Shown here in pieces: positions 6,809 through 10,765 of a stretch of DNA of 10,765 nucleotides (its first letter is position 1; each line of letters starts with the position of its first letter). Source of the DNA: an uncultured Lachnospiraceae bacterium (lineage in GTDB: Bacteria > Bacillota > Clostridia > Lachnospirales > Lachnospiraceae); the NCBI GenBank assembly GCA_902796375.1, contig CADBOW010000245.1:1-10765 (forward strand). Direction: 5' to 3'. The notes beneath the pieces were generated by a model. The model did not search any database and was not told the origin of the DNA. It saw only the letters and a list, made by a program, of their open reading frames with translations. The position numbers were made by a program, and so were the translations under genes.

Positions 6809-8002
6809 ATGAAACGAAGGTTATATACAGGAATTACATTTGTTCTGTTTCTATTTACATTTCTGTTTGCATCTCCGCTTCGGACAGAGGCGGTGGAGGC
6901 AAAGGCCGGTACGAGAGAGAACGCCATTCAGGCGGACTCGGACTATCAATGGAAGAAGATTGACGGCGTATGGTATCTGCTGAATCCGAAGGGGAAACGT
7001 GTGACCGGCTGGGTTCGGAAGAAGAAAGGTCTTTATTACTTCCGCAAGAGCGGCTCCATGGCCCAGGGCTGGATACAGGATCAGAAGCGCTGGTATTATA
7101 TGGATTCGAAGGGAGTTATGCAGACCGGCTGGATCCGGGATGGGAAAACCTGGTACTATCTTACGGATGAAGGAGTAATGAAGACCGGGTGGTTGAAGGA
7201 TAAAAAGAAGAATAAATACTATCTGGACAAGTCCGGTGCCATGCAGACCGGCTGGGTTCGGATCGACAAAAAATGGTATTATTTTCAGAATTCCGGCGTG
7301 ATGAGTACCGGATGGACCCAGATCGACGGAGAATGGTATCTTCTGGATGAATCCGGAGTCATGAAAACCGGCTGGGTAAAAGAAAACGGGAAGAAGTATT
7401 TCCTGTCAGCCTCCGGTGTCATGGCACATAACGGATGGCTGGTGAAGAAGGGACATTGGTATCATTTTAATTCGGGAGGCGTGCTGGATCAGGACACCAC
7501 AGAAGAGCAGTCTCTGGTATCCATGCCGGGATATTACATCAGCCCCATGAAGGCCGGAAAGTACAATTCCAGCAAGGAACGGATCGAGGCCATGATCAGT
7601 CGGGCATATGAATACCTGAATGCCGGGACTACCTATCGGATCTGCAAGTCCATGAAGCCCGGAGAATATGCGGACTGCAGCGGACTGGTCATGCAGTGTC
7701 TCTATGCTGCCGGTTTCGATCCCTCACCGGCTACGCCGAAGCATCATGCGTTGCCTGAAAATGAATATGATTCGAGAACCCTGTATCATAAGGTTCCCAT
7801 GAAAAGGGTATCCTATGTCAATAAAAGGCGGGGGGATCTGATCTTCTATAATAAGCCGGGAACCAATACCATCATCCATGTGGCCATCTATCTCGGAAAT
7901 AACCGGGTGATCGAATCCTGGCCGCCGGGAGTTACGGACAGATACGGAATCGCCAGCTCACCGCACACATCTGTTTATGCGGTTCTTCGTCCTTTTGAAT
8001 AA
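6809..8002 (+). CDS. Secreted NlpC/P60-type cell-wall hydrolase with N-terminal wall-binding repeats
   Basis: This 397-residue exported protein is likely a peptidoglycan hydrolase. From ATG 6809 it has a typical signal peptide (MKRRLYTG, then a Phe/Leu-rich core, cleavage near A28-A31). Residues about 48-228 carry some nine aromatic wall-binding repeats of about 20 residues (WYYxxxxGVMxTGW), as in choline/glucan-binding proteins. Residues about 255-395 are an NlpC/P60 domain with nucleophile C290 (ADCSGLV) and H357 (IIHVAIYLG); the usual third polar residue appears to be Glu (VIESW). NlpC/P60 enzymes usually cut D-gamma-glutamyl-meso-diaminopimelate or related stem-peptide bonds. An upstream TTG (6779) is in frame, but ATG 6809 gives the cleaner signal peptide and follows AGGTAGGG (6798-6805). 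The gene starts 33 bases after the cyclase with no visible terminator, so it is probably co-transcribed. Confidence 0.88.
   Translation: MKRRLYTGITFVLFLFTFLFASPLRTEAVEAKAGTRENAIQADSDYQWKKIDGVWYLLNPKGKRVTGWVRKKKGLYYFRKSGSMAQGWIQDQKRWYYMDSKGVMQTGWIRDGKTWYYLTDEGVMKTGWLKDKKKNKYYLDKSGAMQTGWVRIDKKWYYFQNSGVMSTGWTQIDGEWYLLDESGVMKTGWVKENGKKYFLSASGVMAHNGWLVKKGHWYHFNSGGVLDQDTTEEQSLVSMPGYYISPMKAGKYNSSKERIEAMISRAYEYLNAGTTYRICKSMKPGEYADCSGLVMQCLYAAGFDPSPATPKHHALPENEYDSRTLYHKVPMKRVSYVNKRRGDLIFYNKPGTNTIIHVAIYLGNNRVIESWPPGVTDRYGIASSPHTSVYAVLRPFE
6953..7490 (+). repeat. Tandem wall-binding repeats of about 60 bases within the NlpC/P60 gene
   Basis: About nine diverged units encode the aromatic/GW pattern. The most conserved core is ACCGGCTGG, or a close variant, recurring at about 60-base steps (around 7126, 7186, 7246, 7306 and 7366). 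One unit is 3 bases longer where KKKNKYYL replaces the usual spacing. The last unit (GHWYHFNSGGVL) lacks the trailing GW. Confidence 0.85.
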
Positions 8003-8020
8003 TTTACTGTGAAAAGTTAC

Positions 8021-8048
8021 AAATATGATTGCATTTTTTGTCATATTT
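8021..8048. promoter_or_regulatory. Inverted repeat around the -35 region, possible operator
   Basis: AAATATGA (8021-8028) and TCATATTT (8041-8048) are perfect 8-base reverse complements 12 bases apart. They flank TTGCAT at 8029-8034 and enter the promoter spacer. An AT-rich dyad in this place suits a dimeric regulator. A weak terminator for the upstream gene is the alternative, but no T-tract follows the second arm. The regulator is not identified. Confidence 0.4.
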
Positions 8049-8057
8049 CTCTATAAT
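8029..8057 (+). promoter_or_regulatory. Predicted sigma-A promoter for the zinc-ribbon / RNase E/G genes
   Basis: TTGCAT (8029-8034) and a perfect TATAAT (8052-8057) are 17 bases apart, with transcription expected near 8064. The 102-base gap between the hydrolase stop and the next ATG is the only sizeable break downstream of the first promoter and is markedly AT-rich compared with the coding sequence. The -35 matches only in TTG, so activity may depend on a regulator or on the strong -10. Confidence 0.55.
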
Positions 8058-8104
8058 TGAATCAGGACAAAATATTTAATCAGCACTACAAGGGGAGGTG
8101 TCAA

Positions 8105-8278
8105 ATGGGACTTTTTGACATTTTTAAAAAGAACAGTGGGATCCGCGAGTGTCCCTCCTGTGAATCAAGAGATGTATCCGTAGCGAATCCGGAGCAGCTG
8201 GCCGGCGTGAACCGGGAAGACGGCACACCGTATTTCTGTAATAACTGCGGTAAGGTTTTCTATATCAAAGAACAATAG
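8105..8278 (+). CDS. 57-residue zinc-ribbon-like protein
   Basis: The protein starts MGLFDIFKKNSG and contains two CxxC knuckles, C16-P-S-C19 and C45-N-N-C48-G, 25 residues apart, as expected for a single zinc ribbon. The short amphipathic N-terminus could contact a membrane or a partner. ATG 8105 is chosen because the strong ribosome site AGGGGAGGTG (8091-8100) lies 4 bases upstream; the frame is open back to a TTG at 8057, but that codon overlaps the -10 box. The stop is followed after 15 bases by the RNase E/G start, so the two are almost surely co-transcribed. The precise family and function are not recognised; an RNA- or protein-binding accessory is plausible from the fold and neighbour only. 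Confidence 0.75.
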   Translation: MGLFDIFKKNSGIRECPSCESRDVSVANPEQLAGVNREDGTPYFCNNCGKVFYIKEQ

Positions 8279-8293
8279 ATACGGGAGCGTTTC

Positions 8294-9487
8294 GTGAAGG
8301 CTGACTTTGTTGTAACATCATATGAGAGTAAAAAAATGGGGTTTTTGTTTGTGGATCAGGCACTGACAGATGCCCTGTTTTTTTCTGATGTCACGCAGAT
8401 GGGAGGCATCTGTACTGCCACGGTCAGCAAGCTGGTTCCCACCATTGGTGCAGCCTTTCTGGACGGACCCGACGGCCAGGTCTATTTCTATCAGCTAAAG
8501 GAGAATGAAGGACGGCATCGTATCCTGCGAAAGAGAGGAAACAGGAATCCCGGCGGAATATCGGTGGGGGATACGCTTCTGGTTCAGGTCTCCAAGGATG
8601 CGCAGAAGGGAAAACAGGCGGAGGCGACTGCAAATCTGTCACTCACCGGAGACACTGTCATAGTAAACTGTGCAGGCCAGGCGGGTATTTCCAAAAAGAT
8701 CCGGGATCCGGAACGAAGAGAGGAACTGAAGCAGCTGATGCAGCAGATCCTGTCCGATCCGGAGATTTCGGAGGATTCTCCGGAATTTGGCCTGATCGCA
8801 AGAACCTCAGCGGAGCATACGGATGATGAAACTCTGCGGGAGGTTTCCATAAAATTATTATGTGAACTAAGAGAGCTGATACATCGGGCAGAGACCACTC
8901 CTGAGCATAAATGGCTCTATCGACCGGAGCATACTCCGGAGGAGCATGTACATTTTCTGGTTCGGCAGGGGCTCTACGATGAGCTGGTGGTTCATACGGA
9001 TCTGGACTGGTCCGATGAGATCAGGGAAGGCTATCGACTGCATATCATGTCTCCGGAAATGGAGAGTCCGCTGGTGATCTTCAATATACCCGTATTATTA
9101 CAGAAGGCCCTCAGCCGTAAGGTATATCTGAAGGGGGGCGGGTATCTTTACATCGAACCCACTGAGGCCATGACGGTGATCGATGTGAATTCCGGAAAGA
9201 ATATAAAGGGGAAGTCACATGAGGAGGGTGCCCTGGAACAGAATCTGGAGGCTGCCGGAGAGATTGCTCGTCTGATCCGGCTTCTGAACCTGTCCGGAAT
9301 CATCATGATCGATTTTATCAGTATGAAGAAGGTCGAGCATGAGAAACAGGTTATGTCTGAGCTGAGAAGATGCACGGCATCGGATCCCTGCCATGTACAT
9401 GTGGTGGATATGACCAGACTCGGGATCCTGGAGGTGACGCGGGAGAAGAAGGCGCCGCCCCTGAGAGAACAGCTTGAGAATACTTAG
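8294..9487 (+). CDS. rng: Short ribonuclease E/G family protein
   Basis: This 397-residue endoribonuclease of the RNase E/G family acts in RNA decay and rRNA maturation. A diverged S1-like region occupies about residues 35-120 (MGGICTATVSKLVPTIGAAFLDG). GLIARTSAE matches the Arg-Thr 5'-phosphate sensor region. The catalytic DNase I-like core has D297 (VIDVNSGKN) and D340 (IMIDFISM), 43 residues apart, the same spacing as D303 and D346 of E. coli RNase E. LGILEVTREKKAPPLREQL follows and the chain ends seven bases later. The zinc-link cysteines and small domain of RNase E are absent: by spacing from D340, the first zinc-link Cys would fall at about residue 398. GTG 8294 is the start, with GGGAG (8283-8287) 6 bases upstream. 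Family secure; whether it is RNase E- or G-like in function is open, so the symbol is tentative. Confidence 0.87.
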   Translation: MKADFVVTSYESKKMGFLFVDQALTDALFFSDVTQMGGICTATVSKLVPTIGAAFLDGPDGQVYFYQLKENEGRHRILRKRGNRNPGGISVGDTLLVQVSKDAQKGKQAEATANLSLTGDTVIVNCAGQAGISKKIRDPERREELKQLMQQILSDPEISEDSPEFGLIARTSAEHTDDETLREVSIKLLCELRELIHRAETTPEHKWLYRPEHTPEEHVHFLVRQGLYDELVVHTDLDWSDEIREGYRLHIMSPEMESPLVIFNIPVLLQKALSRKVYLKGGGYLYIEPTEAMTVIDVNSGKNIKGKSHEEGALEQNLEAAGEIARLIRLLNLSGIIMIDFISMKKVEHEKQVMSELRRCTASDPCHVHVVDMTRLGILEVTREKKAPPLREQLENT

Positions 9488-9530
9488 AAGGAACGTTGTA
9501 CAGGGATATATCAAACGGAGGGTGTTTATT

Positions 9531-10765
9531 ATGATAAGAAAGAGGGGACAGACGGAAGCTTCGGGCAGAGCAGGGATTCATTTTCTGCTTTATTTTGCAG
9601 CCACATTTCTGATCCTGGCAGCATTTCTGCTTCCCGGACAGGCTTCCTATGCCAAAGAGGAAGAGGAAACTACGGAAACCACCGAGGAAACCACCGAGGA
9701 AGAGATCAAGGTGAAGATCAATAAGACCAACTTTCCGGACAAGGTATTCCGTCAGTATGTTCAGTATAATTATGATACGGACTATGACAATGTTCTGTCC
9801 GGTGATGAGATCAAAAATGCAACCCTTATGGAGCTGTATTATTACGAGGATCTGAAAAGTGTCGAGGGTATCAACATTTTCACTGAACTGAAAGAGCTTA
9901 CGATCCAGGGCTGCAGTCTGACCGAACTGGATGTCAGTGAGAACAAAAAGCTGGAAACGCTGAACTGTATGTTTAATTCCAAACTGAAAAGTCTGGATCT
10001 TTCCGCAAATACGGAGCTTACTACTCTTGACCTGTCCTGCAGTGCCATCAGCACTCTGAAGTATAAGAAATGTACAAAGCTGACTACTTTGAGCCTGCAC
10101 TCGGTTCCTATTAAGAAGCTGGATCTTTCCACCCTGACCGGGCTTCAGGTTCTTGATTGCTTCGCTATGGGTCTAACGAGCCTGGATGTCTCCATGCTGA
10201 CGGAGCTGAAGGCTCTTGATGTATCCATAAATCAACTGACAGAGCTGGATCTTTCCAACAACAGAAAGCTGGAGAGTCTTCTCTGCAGGTCGAATCAGTT
10301 CCGTCTTCTGGATCTGCGCAACTGTCCGAAGCTGAAGAATACGGATTCCTATAGTGACAGGATCGAAGACCTGAAAGGCTTCAATGTATCACTGGTCCGT
10401 GATAAAATGGCCGTGGTCATGAAGAAAGCCGATCTGGGCTGGCAGGAGATCGGTGATGAAAAGGTCTATGTTCTGGATGATGGCGTAAAGCCTTACCGGA
10501 GTCATTTCGCCAGAGGATGGACGAAGATCGGTTCCAAATACTATTACTTCAATAAAAATAATTATCTCATTAAGGGTTTTCAGAAAATCAACGGGAACAT
10601 CTATTATCTGGGCAAGGACGGAGCCAGACAGACCGGCTGGATCAAGGGGAGCAAGAACACCTACTATGCAGATAAAAACGGTGTGATCCTGACCGGCTGG
10701 CAGACCATCGGAAAGAAGACCTATCATTTCAGAACCAAGGGCGAACTGTCGAAATCCGAATGGAT
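9531..10765 (+). CDS. Secreted leucine-rich-repeat protein with EF-hand-like loop and wall-binding repeats, 3' truncated
   Basis: The frame is open from ATG 9531 to the window edge (411 codons, no stop). GGAGGG (9517-9522) is the ribosome site. A signal peptide (MIRKRGQ, hydrophobic 16-35, likely cleavage after SYA at 41) leads to a Glu/Thr-rich linker (42-58). Residues 64-94 read INKTNFPDKVFRQY and then D82-T-D84-Y-D86-N-V-L-S-G-D-E93, which fits an EF-hand calcium loop. About seven leucine-rich repeats (LDLSxNxxLxxL type) fill residues 115-275. From about W330 come at least four aromatic wall-binding repeats like those of the NlpC/P60 gene. This should be a surface adhesin or binding protein, as in internalin-like LRR proteins; its ligand is unknown. 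It follows the RNase gene by 43 bases with no terminator or clear promoter, so read-through transcription is likely. Confidence 0.87.
   Translation, partial: MIRKRGQTEASGRAGIHFLLYFAATFLILAAFLLPGQASYAKEEEETTETTEETTEEEIKVKINKTNFPDKVFRQYVQYNYDTDYDNVLSGDEIKNATLMELYYYEDLKSVEGINIFTELKELTIQGCSLTELDVSENKKLETLNCMFNSKLKSLDLSANTELTTLDLSCSAISTLKYKKCTKLTTLSLHSVPIKKLDLSTLTGLQVLDCFAMGLTSLDVSMLTELKALDVSINQLTELDLSNNRKLESLLCRSNQFRLLDLRNCPKLKNTDSYSDRIEDLKGFNVSLVRDKMAVVMKKADLGWQEIGDEKVYVLDDGVKPYRSHFARGWTKIGSKYYYFNKNNYLIKGFQKINGNIYYLGKDGARQTGWIKGSKNTYYADKNGVILTGWQTIGKKTYHFRTKGELSKSEW
10515..10765 (+). repeat. Wall-binding repeats in the LRR protein gene, continuing past the window
   Basis: Four units of about 60 bases encode GWTKIGSKYYYFNK, GFQKINGNIYYLGKDG, GWIKGSKNTYYADKNG and GWQTIGKKTYHF. 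The core ACCGGCTGG occurs at 10632-10640 and 10692-10700, exactly 60 bases apart, and is identical to the core in the NlpC/P60 gene. The array is cut by the window edge. Confidence 0.8.

Noticed and set aside
6779..6811. TTG 6779 as the start of the NlpC/P60 gene
   Set aside because: It would put ten extra residues (MTEKGIQVGC) before a complete signal peptide. ATG 6809 gives MKRRL directly and has a purine-rich site just upstream, though that site is close and imperfect.
8003..8104. A riboswitch or c-di-GMP aptamer before the zinc-ribbon gene
   Set aside because: Only about 40 bases lie between the predicted transcript start and the ATG, with no aptamer-like stems; the dyad is upstream of the transcript start.
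9488..9530. Independent promoter for the LRR gene (TTGTAC near 9496)
   Set aside because: No -10-like hexamer lies 16-18 bases downstream; that position is the ribosome site.
9351..10100. 249-codon open frame on the - strand over the RNase end and LRR start
   Set aside because: The + strand here encodes a clear signal peptide and leucine-rich repeats with a good ribosome site. The reverse frame is a shadow of the repeated LDLS/LxxL codons.

Overview
The window looks like a low-to-mid GC Firmicute chromosome, most likely class Clostridia and probably Lachnospiraceae. The signs are strong AGGAGG-type ribosome sites, sigma-A style promoters, frequent TTG/GTG starts, a B12-type radical SAM protein followed by its 'radical SAM-linked' partner and then RNase E/G, and surface proteins with glucan/choline-binding-like repeats. 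Every gene I can support is on the + strand. The assignment rests on gene content and motif recognition; no database search was possible.

Layout. Positions 1-116 hold the last 37 codons of a PFL/UPF0210-type protein. A Rho-independent terminator follows (173-213), and a near-consensus promoter (160-188) has its -10 box in the terminator loop. This promoter probably drives a tight gene series: the B12-type radical SAM protein (298-2160), the overlapping radical SAM-linked DUF2344 protein with a TTG start (2150-2872), a very large membrane diguanylate cyclase (2885-6775), and a secreted repeat-carrying NlpC/P60 cell-wall hydrolase (6809-8002). A second promoter with an inverted repeat around its -35 (8021-8057) precedes a 57-residue zinc-ribbon protein (8105-8278), a short RNase E/G (8294-9487), and a secreted leucine-rich-repeat protein with the same class of wall-binding repeats (9531 to the window end, incomplete). 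No gap between genes exceeds 300 bases, and I see no tRNA, rRNA, CRISPR array, transposase or known riboswitch.

How it fits together. The radical SAM pair and RNase E/G are conserved housekeeping-type genes that in related bacteria tend to lie close together. Here a c-di-GMP synthase and a wall hydrolase sit between them, and another wall-attached protein follows. The cyclase is unusual: an ECF-S-component-like membrane module, then an internal signal-peptide-like segment preceded by an in-frame Shine-Dalgarno and GTG, then an extracellular propeller, a Y_Y_Y domain, a membrane span, an intact GGDEF domain without an RxxD inhibitory site, and a degenerate GGDEF-like domain that does keep RxxD. 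The simplest reading is an envelope sensor that makes c-di-GMP, co-transcribed with a wall-remodelling enzyme. The RNase E/G ends about where the zinc-link cysteines of RNase E would begin, and a separate CxxC...CxxC protein is encoded 15 bases upstream of it.
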